This document shows positions 1 through 7,810 of a stretch of 36,548 bases of DNA, piece by piece. Below the pieces are notes generated by a model that ran no database searches, was not told the DNA's origin, and saw only the letters and a list, made by a program, of their open reading frames with translations. A program made the position numbers and the translations under genes. The stretch covers positions 1 through 36,548 of the forward strand of contig JBGQDM010000021.1 of the NCBI GenBank assembly GCA_041495845.1, in the 5' to 3' direction. Origin of the DNA: JBGQDM01 sp041495845. GTDB lineage: Bacteria; Acidobacteriota; Terriglobia; Terriglobales; Acidobacteriaceae. Every line of letters starts with the position of its first letter. Positions within the stretch are counted from its first letter, which is position 1.

Positions 1-461
1 ACCCGCGACTGGTCCTCGGGATGGATCTGCTCCAGCGACGAAGTCAACTTCAGCTCCTCGGGCGAATACCCGAGAACCTTCTGGTAGGCGGGGCTGTTGT
101 AGAGCCGGTTCCCAGCGCAATCGATGACCGCGATCATGTCGGCCGCATTCTCGGTGATGACTTCAAAAAGCTGATTGCGCCGGGTCAGTTCGCGACGAAT
201 GCGCTGCAGTTGGAGGTGCTGGTAAACCGTGTAGAGATCGAACAGAAGCACCAGGGCTGCCAGCCCGCGTACCCACTCCTTGAGATCAACCCACTCCGAG
301 TTCTCCAAGAGGTGAGGGCCGGAAAAGGTCAGGGAGACGATCCCAGCCGTCAATACTAAGGTGACGGTAACGGCAAATCCCCACAGCCACCACTCGCGGG
401 CTTCGACCTGCCGCATCGGCCGGGTACGGCTTGGTTTATGTTGCTGGTTATCCAAAGTCAT
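1..461 (-). CDS. Membrane-anchored PAS-domain sensor protein, partial (N-terminal part)
   Basis: I translated the minus strand directly: an open frame starts at the ATG complementary to 459-461 and runs off the window edge. About 153 residues are visible. Two hydrophobic segments (about residues 25-47, beginning WWLWGFAVTV, and about 66-85, containing LAALVLLFDL) are separated by a short loop, as in a small two-helix sensor. A PAS domain then begins at about residue 100: it contains FEVITENAADMIAVID, then LGYSPEEL and the HPED motif typical of PAS/PAC folds. The output domain (histidine kinase, GGDEF or other) lies outside the window, so signalling output is unknown. No strong Shine-Dalgarno precedes the start. 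The PAS assignment is firm; the ligand and pathway are not known. Confidence 0.8.
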   Translation of the reverse strand, partial: MTLDNQQHKPSRTRPMRQVEAREWWLWGFAVTVTLVLTAGIVSLTFSGPHLLENSEWVDLKEWVRGLAALVLLFDLYTVYQHLQLQRIRRELTRRNQLFEVITENAADMIAVIDCAGNRLYNSPAYQKVLGYSPEELKLTSSLEQIHPEDQSR

Positions 462-472
462 CCCCACGCGCG

Positions 473-497
473 TCACACCGTAGACACTCCAGTGTGA
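473..497. promoter_or_regulatory. Inverted repeat upstream of the PAS sensor gene (possible operator)
   Basis: TCACAC (473-478) pairs with GTGTGA (492-497), and inside it ACACT-cc-AGTGT (484-495) is a second perfect palindrome. It lies 12 bp upstream of the PAS start codon, a position suitable for an operator or a 5'-UTR hairpin. There is no direct evidence of binding. Confidence 0.25.
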
Positions 498-701
498 GAA
501 CAAATGGCGGAAAGTGAAAGTGACGAATGGCGAGCATGCGGCCCTACCTTAGTAACGAGGCGAGTGATGTGGAGCACACGGGGAAATGCGATGGTGGAAA
601 AGGGCCTATGTATCTTTAGCTGAGAACGGTAGATAATGGTTCCGACCGGAGGGGGTCACGGGGATACTCGTGACCCTTTTTCCATTTGGGAACGTAAGGT
701 T

Positions 702-2654
702 ATGCGAATCGAAAGCGTCACTGTAAAGAATCTGCGCTGCATTAAGGGCGGCGTCGCCAATCTGGACGCATACACGTGCCTCGTCGGTCCGAACGGAGCC
801 GGGAAATCGACCTTTCTACACGCACTCAACATTTTTTTCCGGCACGTGGAGGATGCGAGCACCGATGTGACTTCGTTAACGCCTGAGGATTTTTACCTGC
901 ACGACACAACAAACCCGATCGAGATAACCGTCACATTCACAGATCTGCCCAAGGAGGCGGAAGAGGACTTTAAAGGATATGTTCGTCAGGGCAAGCTCAT
1001 TATTTCTGTTATAGCGACGTTCGACAGCAAGTCCAAGCGCGCAGATGTCAAGCAATTTGGTCAGCGATTGGGTATGACTGCGTTCAAACCCTTCTTTCGT
1101 GCCCATGGAGACGGGGCGCTTTCCGGCGACCTCAAGCCAGTGTTCGAAGGTCTGGAAAAAGACATCCCCGACTTGGCGGCAAAAAAATCAAAGAAAACTA
1201 AAGACGCCATGTACGCTGCCCTGCGCGAGTTTGAAGCCGAGCGAGCCGAACAGTGTGAAGTCATTCAAGGCGAAGACCAATTTTATGGTGTCAGTAAAGG
1301 GAAAAACCTCCTAGAAAAATATGTCCAATGGATTTTCATCCCGGCCGTCAAACATGCTACTGATGAGCAGTCGGAGACCAAAACTGGGGCGCTGGGGAAG
1401 CTCTTGGCCCGGACTGTCCGCGCGAAAGTCAATTTTTCTTCGACTGTGGAGGCGCTGGTCACAGAAACGCGAGAGCAATATCAAAAGATGCTGGATGACA
1501 ATGAGGCTGCGCTGGCGGGTATTTCGGAAGCCTTGCAAAGGCGCCTTGCCGAATGGGCGCACCCAGCGGCGACTCTGAGGGTTGCTTGGCAGCAGGACTC
1601 GTCGAAAGCAGTTAAAGTCGATCAACCGTTAGCCGGCATAGTCGCAGGTGAGAGCGGGTATGAGGGGAGCTTGGTCCGTTTTGGGCATGGCTTCCAACGC
1701 TCCTATCTTCTCGCGCTTCTGCAGGAACTCGCCTCCGGTGACGACAAAACGGCTCCCACTCTGATTCTAGGGTGCGAGGAACCTGAACTGTATCAACATC
1801 CCCCGCAGGCGCGTCATCTGGCGGGAGTGTTTGAAAAATTGTCGCAAGATAATGCGCAGATCATAGTCACGACACACAGTCCGTATTTCGTCAGCGGGAA
1901 GAATTTCGAAAGCGTCCGACTGGTGAGGCGCAATTTGGCTGACAATTGCGCATCCATCCGCCAGTACTCGTATTCCAAGGTTGCGGAGCGCTTTGCTGAA
2001 GTGGTGGGAGAGCCCCCGAAAGAAAAATCAGCAGCCCTCTCGAAGGTACATCAGGCCTTGCAGCCCGCGCTGAACGAAATGTTCTTCACGCAACGACTTG
2101 TGCTGGTCGAAGGCCTCGAGGACATAGGCTACATTCATTCCTGGCTGATATTGACCGATCACTGGGAGGCCTACCGGCGCAGCGGCTGTCATGTTGTCGC
2201 AGTCGAAGGCAAGAGTGAGATGATCCGCCCCGCTATAATCGCCCAGGGCCTCGGGATTCCAGTGTTTGCCGTCATTGATGCTGACGGGGACAAGATTAGA
2301 AAGCCAGAAAACCGAACCCGGCACCATCGGGATAACGTAGCTCTGATCCGCCTTTTCGACGGTGATGAGAATGATCCGTTCCCAGTCACGACCTGCTGGC
2401 TGAGCAACTTCGTGATGTGGCCCTCCAATCTCGCGGACACGGTCAACAGGGAGTTTATTGAGGCTTTAGGAGTCCAGGGAGCCGAACAATTTGAGCACAT
2501 GCGGAACAAAGCGTCCCTTGAGTGTGGCAACGCAGGCGACCTTAATAAGAATGCAGTTTACATCGGCAATTTGCTCGAACTATTGAAACAGGCTGGGGTA
2601 ACGTCTAGAAGTCTCGACCAGTTGTGCGAAAGGATAATCGCGTTTAGGGACTGA
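702..2654 (+). CDS. OLD-family ATP-dependent endonuclease (AAA/ABC-type ATPase plus TOPRIM)
   Basis: 650 residues from the ATG at 702, chosen over the in-frame ATG at 636 because AAGG lies just upstream and the family N-terminus (MRIESVTVKN) begins there. Visible motifs: Walker A GPNGAGKST at 29-37, Walker B/D-loop CEEPELYQHP at 358-367, a THSP switch-histidine motif at 391-394, then a C-terminal TOPRIM domain with VEG (Glu470) and DADGD (Asp526, 528, 530). This is the OLD layout also found in phage P2 Old and GajA: an SMC/Rad50-like ATPase controlling a metal-dependent TOPRIM nuclease, usually for defence against phage or foreign DNA. No UvrD-like GajB partner is present; the next gene is DUF2130 instead. 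GC is lower than in the ribosomal genes (24 of 60 bases in 961-1020), suggesting acquisition. The family call is firm; a defence role is inferred. Confidence 0.9.
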   Translation: MRIESVTVKNLRCIKGGVANLDAYTCLVGPNGAGKSTFLHALNIFFRHVEDASTDVTSLTPEDFYLHDTTNPIEITVTFTDLPKEAEEDFKGYVRQGKLIISVIATFDSKSKRADVKQFGQRLGMTAFKPFFRAHGDGALSGDLKPVFEGLEKDIPDLAAKKSKKTKDAMYAALREFEAERAEQCEVIQGEDQFYGVSKGKNLLEKYVQWIFIPAVKHATDEQSETKTGALGKLLARTVRAKVNFSSTVEALVTETREQYQKMLDDNEAALAGISEALQRRLAEWAHPAATLRVAWQQDSSKAVKVDQPLAGIVAGESGYEGSLVRFGHGFQRSYLLALLQELASGDDKTAPTLILGCEEPELYQHPPQARHLAGVFEKLSQDNAQIIVTTHSPYFVSGKNFESVRLVRRNLADNCASIRQYSYSKVAERFAEVVGEPPKEKSAALSKVHQALQPALNEMFFTQRLVLVEGLEDIGYIHSWLILTDHWEAYRRSGCHVVAVEGKSEMIRPAIIAQGLGIPVFAVIDADGDKIRKPENRTRHHRDNVALIRLFDGDENDPFPVTTCWLSNFVMWPSNLADTVNREFIEALGVQGAEQFEHMRNKASLECGNAGDLNKNAVYIGNLLELLKQAGVTSRSLDQLCERIIAFRD

Positions 2655-2705
2655 GGCACGGGCTCGAAAGACGAGTTGCCACCAGCACAAGGATTTAAAA
2701 CAAGA

Positions 2706-2721
2706 GCCTCCTCATTGAGGC
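2706..2721 (+). promoter_or_regulatory. Small hairpin holding the Shine-Dalgarno of the DUF2130 gene
   Basis: GCCTC (2706-2710) and GAGGC (2717-2721) can form a 5-bp stem with a 6-nt loop. The GAGG used as Shine-Dalgarno for the ATG at 2731 is in the 3' arm, so folding would hide it. The stem is short, so this may be chance. Confidence 0.3.
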
Positions 2722-2730
2722 ATACACGAA

Positions 2731-4035
2731 ATGAAAAACTCCGACAGAGCTTCAAGCGACAGCATTAAGTGCCCCAAGTGCGGCGAGAGTATCCCCATCA
2801 CCGAAACCCTCCACCATCAACTTACTGAGCAGGCACGCGCCGAAATGAAACTAGAGTTGGCGGGGGGGCAGAAAACGCTCGTTGCAAAAGAGAAAGAGCT
2901 TCACGCTTGGGAAGTCAAGTTGACAGAAGCAGAGCAGGACATCGACGATCAGGTTGCAAAGAGGCTATCCGCACAAAAAGCCAAACTCAGTAAGGATGCT
3001 TTAGAGAACGCTCGTGCGGAGGTGTCGTTGGAATTGAAAGATCTGGCAGCAGATGCAGCGGAAAAAGAACGAAACCTACAAGCACTCCGGGCTAACGAGC
3101 TCCAGCTTCGCAAGGAGAAGCGCGATCTTGAGACAGCCAAGAGGAATCAAGACCTGGAGGTTGCTCGCAAGGTTGATGCTGAGTGCGAACACATCCGCGA
3201 AGAAGCCCTGACGGAAGCGGCTAACGAGCATCGTCTCAAGGACGCGGAAAAGGACCACAAACTACAGGAGGCGGTGAAGCTAAACAGCGAGTTGACTCGA
3301 AAATTGCAACAAGGATCACAGCAGATTCAGGGCGAGGTATTGGAACTCGAACTGGAGGACATACTCCGAGGTTGTTGCCGTTTCGACGAGATTCTTCCTG
3401 TACCTAAAGGTGTTCGCGGAGCAGACGTTCTCCAAAGGGTGACCACCAGGTCTGGTGTTCGCTGTGGGTTGATTATTTGGGAAGCAAAACACACAAAGAG
3501 TTGGAACGACGGTTGGATCTCAAAGCTAAAGGATGATCAGCAGCAAGCTCGGGCCGACATTGCAGTCCTTGTAACAGATGTTCTTCCTAAGGAAGTGGAA
3601 TACTTCGGGAAGAAGGATAACGTTTGGATCACGGTCCCGAAGTATGTGCCTAATCTCGTCGCTACACTCCGCATGATGTTAGAGGAAGTAGCGCAAACAA
3701 AACGTGCGGTTGCGAGCAAGAACGAAACAGTGGAAGCACTTTTCAATTACTTGACGGGCCCAGACTTTGCCAACCGCGTTGAAGCCATCATGCGCGGTTT
3801 CATCGGAATGAAGGAAGAGCTGGACGAGGAAAAGCGTGTTACATCTCGCCGTTGGGCCAAGCGCGAGAAACAACTCGAACTAGTGTTGGGAAATACCAGC
3901 GGGATGTACGGCGACCTTCAGGGGCTGATCGGAACATCACTGAAGCCCATTGCGGCCCTTGAGCCTGCAGACTCTCACCATCCCGTGGAGGTGGTGGGGC
4001 TAACAATCGCGGCAGAGACGGATGAATCCGCGTAA
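2731..4035 (+). CDS. DUF2130 protein: CPxC motif, coiled coil, PD-(D/E)XK-like domain
   Basis: 434 residues. The N-terminus has one CPKCGE motif (Cys14, Cys17), half of a zinc finger, followed by the I-P-I-T-E-T-L stretch typical of DUF2130. Residues about 35-200 are charged and Glu/Lys/Ala-rich, a long predicted coiled coil. The conserved core follows: GEVLELELE (201-209), VPKGVRGADV (224-233), IIWEAK (248-253), KLKDDQ (265-270). Asp232, Glu251-x-Lys253 and Gln270 are spaced like the D, ExK and Q positions of PD-(D/E)XK nucleases, so I infer a restriction-endonuclease-like fold. The C-terminal RRWAKREKQLE (373-383) and GMYGDLQGL (391-399) are also family hallmarks. It follows the OLD gene by 76 bp on the same strand with similarly low GC (28 of 60 bases in 2941-3000). 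No function is established for the family as far as I know. Confidence 0.88.
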   Translation: MKNSDRASSDSIKCPKCGESIPITETLHHQLTEQARAEMKLELAGGQKTLVAKEKELHAWEVKLTEAEQDIDDQVAKRLSAQKAKLSKDALENARAEVSLELKDLAADAAEKERNLQALRANELQLRKEKRDLETAKRNQDLEVARKVDAECEHIREEALTEAANEHRLKDAEKDHKLQEAVKLNSELTRKLQQGSQQIQGEVLELELEDILRGCCRFDEILPVPKGVRGADVLQRVTTRSGVRCGLIIWEAKHTKSWNDGWISKLKDDQQQARADIAVLVTDVLPKEVEYFGKKDNVWITVPKYVPNLVATLRMMLEEVAQTKRAVASKNETVEALFNYLTGPDFANRVEAIMRGFIGMKEELDEEKRVTSRRWAKREKQLELVLGNTSGMYGDLQGLIGTSLKPIAALEPADSHHPVEVVGLTIAAETDESA

Positions 4036-4122
4036 ACCACACAGATGGTTGCACTGTGGCGGGGGGCCCGGCCTTTGACTGTGATTTTTGTGGGCACCAC
4101 CCGAACTGTGGGGCTATATTGC

Positions 4123-4659
4123 CTACCGCACGTGCGGGCTTTGCGGGCTGCGACGATGGGTCTTCTTTACTACCGCCTTGCCTACCTTGATGCCAAACTC
4201 CACGGGCAAATTTTTCGGCGGATAGCAGGCGCGGTTGTCGCAGGCCTGGTAGCGCAGCTTGCCGCGCATCACATAGTTGCCCGCCATTACGGTGCGCAGT
4301 GGGCGCACTTTCACCATGACGTTGAAATCGCCGCTGTAGACGTTGATGGGTTGCGCCGGCGAGAACTCGAAGGCCATGTCCTGTCCGGGCGGGTAGGTGA
4401 CCCGGCCCACAATAATGTCGGTGGGCGCATTGAGTTTGAGCGCGGTGGGAATCAGGAATTCGTCATGCGGCTTGTTGGAATTGATGTGGTAGCCCGCGGC
4501 GACGCGAAAGCGCAACTCGGTGGAGGCAGATGAGCCCCGCGTCACCACCACTCCGGGCGCCGACAACAGCGATACGGAAGGTCCGGAGGGGGCGAGCTCC
4601 TGCCCCTGAGCCGCGCCCAGCAGCAGTAACATCGCGCCCATGGTGCCGAAGGTTCGCAT
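4123..4659 (-). CDS. Secreted DsbD N-terminal (alpha) domain-like protein
   Basis: 178 residues with an N-terminal signal peptide (hydrophobic MLLLLGAA core, cut near residue 19). The immunoglobulin-like body ends with CDNRACYPP, whose Cys140 and Cys145 plus the YPP turn correspond to the CxnCYPP active site of the DsbD alpha domain, the periplasmic part that passes electrons to DsbC/DsbG-like or CcmG-like partners. It is the third gene of the ccdA-tlpA-dsbD-alpha operon, 8 bp after the tlpA stop; its AGGAGA Shine-Dalgarno overlaps that stop codon. Cysteine spacing is four residues, slightly shorter than in E. coli. The final codons contain a CCGCACGTGCGG palindrome. The exact redox partner is unknown. 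Confidence 0.82.
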   Translation of the reverse strand: MRTFGTMGAMLLLLGAAQGQELAPSGPSVSLLSAPGVVVTRGSSASTELRFRVAAGYHINSNKPHDEFLIPTALKLNAPTDIIVGRVTYPPGQDMAFEFSPAQPINVYSGDFNVMVKVRPLRTVMAGNYVMRGKLRYQACDNRACYPPKNLPVEFGIKVGKAVVKKTHRRSPQSPHVR

Positions 4660-4667
4660 TGCGTCTC

Positions 4668-5246
4668 CTATTGTGCGGCCTGAGTGGTGGTGGCGGGCTG
4701 AGCATTGGCGCTCACCGGCGCACCCGCCAAAATGCTCTTGATATCGCTCTCGAAATCGGAGTGGCTCTTGATGCCATACACGTAGTTGACCACCTTGCCG
4801 TCACGCCCCACGTAAATACTGGTGGGAAGATAAGGCAGCCCGCCGTAGGCATTGCCCACGGCTTCCGTCCCCAGCAGCACAGGGTAGTTCACATTCATAT
4901 TGCGCGAGAACTTGCCAATCTCTTCCGGACTGGCATCGTCCATGGCAATGCCGAGCACTTGAAAACCCTGCGGGCCATACTGCTGCTGCAGGTCGACCAG
5001 CCACGGCATTTCGATTTTGCAGGGACTGCACCAGGTGGCCCAGAAGTTCACCAGAATGGCCTTGCCCTGGTAGTCGGCCAGGCTCGCGGTCTTGCCGTCG
5101 AGGGTCTTCAAGGTGAAGGGAGGCGCGATTTTGCCGCGCAGGCCGGCGACTTTGTTGCCTTCATGGTGGCGCAGAAAACGAGCGGAGAACAGTATGCCCG
5201 CGATGGCGAGCACGATCACGGCGAGGATGATTTCAGTGCGTTTCAC
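4668..5246 (-). CDS. TlpA/ResA-type membrane-anchored thioredoxin
   Basis: 192 residues, GTG start with GAGG upstream (GAGGTCAAGCC-GTG). Residues 5-22 form one N-terminal membrane anchor, so the domain faces the periplasm. A TlpA/AhpC-TSA thioredoxin fold follows: APPFTL at 41-46, then FWATWCSPC with redox Cys73 and Cys76, and the cis-proline loop YLPTSIYVG later. Such proteins reduce apocytochrome c or other periplasmic disulfides using electrons delivered through CcdA. The gene lies 12 bp after ccdA and 8 bp before the DsbD-alpha gene, matching a role as the separated gamma domain of a split DsbD. The C-terminal tail (about residues 178-192) is Ala/Thr/Gln-rich and probably disordered. Confidence 0.9.
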   Translation of the reverse strand: MKRTEIILAVIVLAIAGILFSARFLRHHEGNKVAGLRGKIAPPFTLKTLDGKTASLADYQGKAILVNFWATWCSPCKIEMPWLVDLQQQYGPQGFQVLGIAMDDASPEEIGKFSRNMNVNYPVLLGTEAVGNAYGGLPYLPTSIYVGRDGKVVNYVYGIKSHSDFESDIKSILAGAPVSANAQPATTTQAAQ

Positions 5247-5258
5247 GGCTTGACCTCA

Positions 5259-5981
5259 TTAGAGCGCGAATCGGTTTAAGAACGATAGATAACCGGAGAT
5301 GATGGTAAACCGGCCAATGACCAACAGCACACCCAGCGCAATCAGCAGTGCACCACTGGCGACTTCGAGAGCGTGCATGTGCCGGCGAAAACGCTGATAG
5401 AACGCAAGAAACCGTCCAATTCCGAGTGCAGTCAGCAAAAACGGGACAGCCAGCCCGGCCGAGTAGATCGCCAGCAGCAGGATGCCCTTGAATACGGAGT
5501 CCTGATTGGCGGCGAAGGTGAGAATCACGGCCAGGATGGGGCCGACACAGGGGGTCCAGCCAAAGGCGAAAGCAAAACCGATGACGAACGCGCCCCAGGG
5601 TGAAGCGCCGCCCTTGATGCTGTGCAAGCGTTTATCCGCGTAGAGGGCGGTGATGCGGAAGATGCCGGTGAGGTGGAGTCCGAAGAGAATAATGACCACG
5701 CCGGCGACCCGGGCCAGAGTGGACTTGTAGCTTGCCAGCGCCTGGCCGAGTTCGGTGGAGACCGCACCGAGCGCGATGAACACCACGCTGAAGCCGAGGA
5801 TGAACATGATGGAGTTGCGCATCACGCGGCCGAGCAGGTGCGAGTCTTGCTGCTTCAGTTCCTCCACGCCCACCCCGGAAATCAGCGACACGTAGCCGGG
5901 CACCAGCGGCAGGACGCACGGCGAGAGGAACGAAATCAAGCCGGCGACAAAAGCGGCGAGCGGTAGAGGAAGACTGCTCAT
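5259..5981 (-). CDS. ccdA: CcdA-family transmembrane electron-transfer protein
   Basis: 240 residues with six likely membrane helices. The two conserved cysteine motifs of the CcdA/DsbD-beta family are present: SFLSPCVLPL (Cys22) and FGWTPCVGPI (Cys145). The family carries electrons from cytoplasmic thioredoxin across the membrane to periplasmic thioredoxin-like proteins, for cytochrome c maturation or disulfide reduction. It is the first gene of the minus-strand operon with a TlpA-like protein and a DsbD-alpha-like protein. A TACAAT hexamer (complement of 5994-5999) ends 12 nt before the start codon and may be the -10 of the operon, but no good -35 accompanies it. Confidence 0.93.
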   Translation of the reverse strand: MSSLPLPLAAFVAGLISFLSPCVLPLVPGYVSLISGVGVEELKQQDSHLLGRVMRNSIMFILGFSVVFIALGAVSTELGQALASYKSTLARVAGVVIILFGLHLTGIFRITALYADKRLHSIKGGASPWGAFVIGFAFAFGWTPCVGPILAVILTFAANQDSVFKGILLLAIYSAGLAVPFLLTALGIGRFLAFYQRFRRHMHALEVASGALLIALGVLLVIGRFTIISGYLSFLNRFAL

Positions 5982-6156
5982 CTTGGGCTCTCTATTGTAG
6001 CGTCACTCGGGCAATGGAGGCCAAGCGGCGGTTGGATTTTGCCGCCCTGAGATCCACCGGCAAACGGCATTGCGGCCCTATCAATCGTGGCCCTATCAGA
6101 AGATGCGCGAAGAGGCGGAAGGGTTCGCGCTTGGAGGCAGCGCTCCCCGGGGAAAA

Positions 6157-7209
6157 TCAACGCGTTTTGTTCTTGCGCCGGCTCGGTTTCGCGGGTTCGG
6201 CTGGAGCTTCAGCTGTGCCAGCCTCGGTGATGACGGAAGGATCATGCAGCACTTTGCTGAAGAAGCGCGTGGGAATGGTGGCAGTCAACAGACTCCGATC
6301 GCCGTGCCGCTGTACCTGGACGCCGTTGAAGAAAGCTTTGACGTCGGCGTCAGAAGCTCCCGCAGTGGAAACATCAGCGGCGCGAAACAACGTCAGGAAA
6401 GCGGAGAGCCTGTCGGTGAGCTGGCGCGCATCCTCGGGGCTGGCGGTGAAAGCCTCGGCGCGCAGGTGCACTGCACCCAGCCAGCGCGCGGAGGTCACCA
6501 GCACGGCGGGATGCGAAAACAGCATCCCGCCGGGGAGACCGAGCAGAGCGCTCTGCGCCGGATCGACGCGCACAATGGCCCAGGCCAGGCTGGCCAGCGG
6601 GACGTGCTTGTAGTTGGCACGAAGAAAGATGGGACCGGCAAACGGCGAGGCACGTTTTCGGGAACGCTCGATGATGCCCCGGATCACCATGGGGTCGTCA
6701 TGGTTGGAGGCCGCGACCAGGTCGGGACCGAGGATGGCTACGCGCACCGTGCGGTCTTCGACCGGGATGGAGTAGATCGCGACCCCGTGATCGTCCTCCA
6801 CGGAGGCGGCATGTTGACGCAGGTAGTTGCCCAGGAGTACGCCGTCGAAGTGTCCGGCAAAGACCTCGGAGAAGCGCGAATTCGCCGGCGGGCGCATTCC
6901 CGGGACGGCAGCCGTGCCGGCGGGATAGTGGATGGCAAAAGCCACCTGCTCAATGTCGCGCTCGAACTCAATACCGGTGGCCTGGATGAACTGCTGGTAA
7001 TCGGCAGCATGAGGTACCGGCGGCAAGTCGGTGAAGACCGAAGTGCGGCGCGCCCATTGCAGGTTCACGAAAACAAAGGCATCCGCCCCCGGGAGCAGAC
7101 GTGCGGGTTCGGGCGGAGCCGCTTTGCGCAGGACGACCAACGCCGCCAGGCCGACGACAACTGCCACCACAGTGAGTAGGATTCGGAGAGTGCGTCGGAA
7201 ACGCCGCAT
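6157..7209 (-). CDS. Unknown membrane-anchored protein
   Basis: 350 residues from the ATG at 7209; two upstream in-frame ATGs at 7251 and 7254 would add 14 or 15 residues but overlap a possible -10 element and lack a Shine-Dalgarno. The N-terminus is Arg-rich (MRRFRRTLR) followed by one hydrophobic helix (about residues 9-27), indicating a single-pass anchor with the body outside the cytoplasm. The body resembles secreted acidobacterial proteins of unknown role, with stretches such as LLPGADAFVFVNLQW early and a basic tail (SRRKNKTR). I recognise no catalytic motif. It is the gene upstream of ccdA on the same strand, about 175 bp away, so co-transcription is uncertain. Confidence 0.7.
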   Translation of the reverse strand: MRRFRRTLRILLTVVAVVVGLAALVVLRKAAPPEPARLLPGADAFVFVNLQWARRTSVFTDLPPVPHAADYQQFIQATGIEFERDIEQVAFAIHYPAGTAAVPGMRPPANSRFSEVFAGHFDGVLLGNYLRQHAASVEDDHGVAIYSIPVEDRTVRVAILGPDLVAASNHDDPMVIRGIIERSRKRASPFAGPIFLRANYKHVPLASLAWAIVRVDPAQSALLGLPGGMLFSHPAVLVTSARWLGAVHLRAEAFTASPEDARQLTDRLSAFLTLFRAADVSTAGASDADVKAFFNGVQVQRHGDRSLLTATIPTRFFSKVLHDPSVITEAGTAEAPAEPAKPSRRKNKTR

Positions 7210-7249
7210 GGCTATCCAAACCGGCGAACCGCGACGGCTGGATTCAGGC

Positions 7250-7258
7250 ATCATAGCA
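7250..7258 (-). promoter_or_regulatory. Possible extended -10 promoter for the 6157-7209 gene
   Basis: On the minus strand TGC-TATGAT reads 5' to 3' from 7258 to 7250, an extended -10 (TGn) arrangement. Transcription would begin near 7243 and give a leader of about 34 nt to the ATG at 7209. No convincing -35 lies at the expected distance. Confidence 0.3.
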
Positions 7259-7327
7259 TCGGAGGAGTTGCGGAAACCCGGAGGCGGCCCCTGGCTGGAA
7301 GAAAATTCCGGGGAGCGGGCACCTTGC

Positions 7328-7356
7328 TTGCACGTTGCATGCCGTCGTGCTATCTT
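7328..7356 (+). promoter_or_regulatory. Promoter candidate for the tRNA-tuf-rpoBC operon
   Basis: TTGCAC (7328-7333), 17-bp spacer, TATCTT (7351-7356): a good sigma70-like match about 70 bp upstream of the first tRNA and the only such match I found in this spacer. Confidence 0.5.
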
Positions 7357-7428
7357 AGAAAATTGTCCCGGGCATCCGGAAACTCACAGAGGCCAACTTG
7401 CGCCTTGGCGCAGGCGACCGCTGTGCAG

Positions 7429-7504
7429 GCTGGCGTAGCTCAGTCGGTAGAGCATCTGATTTGTAATCAGAGGGTCAGGGGTTCGAATCCCTTCGCCAGC
7501 TCCA
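7429..7504 (+). tRNA. tRNA-Thr (anticodon TGT)
   Basis: Full cloverleaf: acceptor GCTGGCG pairs with CGCCAGC, anticodon stem TCTGA/TCAGA encloses loop TTTGTAA with anticodon TGT. CCA is encoded at 7502-7504. First tRNA of the Thr-Tyr-Gly-Thr cluster upstream of tuf. Confidence 0.97.
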
Positions 7505-7715
7505 AGACTGGAATCGGGGCGCAGGCGGCGGGCGCGAAATAACATTCCGCGCTGGTCAAAATCAGTTTAACGCACTCCATCCGCGATGCAGGCGGTCTCC
7601 GCAGTGAAATTGACGCGGAGTTGGTGCGCGGCACTGCGACCCGTAAGTATGCGTGCGCGCGGGTGAGATTTGCTGAGCGCGCGCCGGATGCAGTGGGCAA
7701 GGGAAAGCGGCTTTG

Positions 7716-7804
7716 GCACAGGTGGCCGAGTGGTTAATGGCAGCAGACTGTAAATCTGCCGCTCCTTGCGAGCTACGGAGGTTCGAATCCTCCCCTGTGC
7801 ACCA
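7716..7804 (+). tRNA. tRNA-Tyr (anticodon GTA)
   Basis: Acceptor GCACAGG pairs with CCTGTGC; anticodon stem GCAGA/TCTGC encloses loop CTGTAAA with anticodon GTA. A long variable arm makes it a class II tRNA, as expected for bacterial tRNA-Tyr. CCA is encoded at 7802-7804. Confidence 0.97.
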
Positions 7805-7810
7805 GTTGGG

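Noticed and set aside
21..359. Plus-strand frame of 112 residues at the left edge
   Set aside because: Antisense to the PAS-domain gene, whose translation shows clear PAS motifs.
702..2654. Gabija (GajA) system
   Set aside because: No UvrD-like helicase is next to the OLD gene, so Gabija is not supported; only OLD family membership is claimed.
5982..6156. Direct repeat GGCCCTATCA (6073-6082 and 6088-6097) upstream of ccdA
   Set aside because: Only two short copies, no clear operator geometry; too little to call a site.
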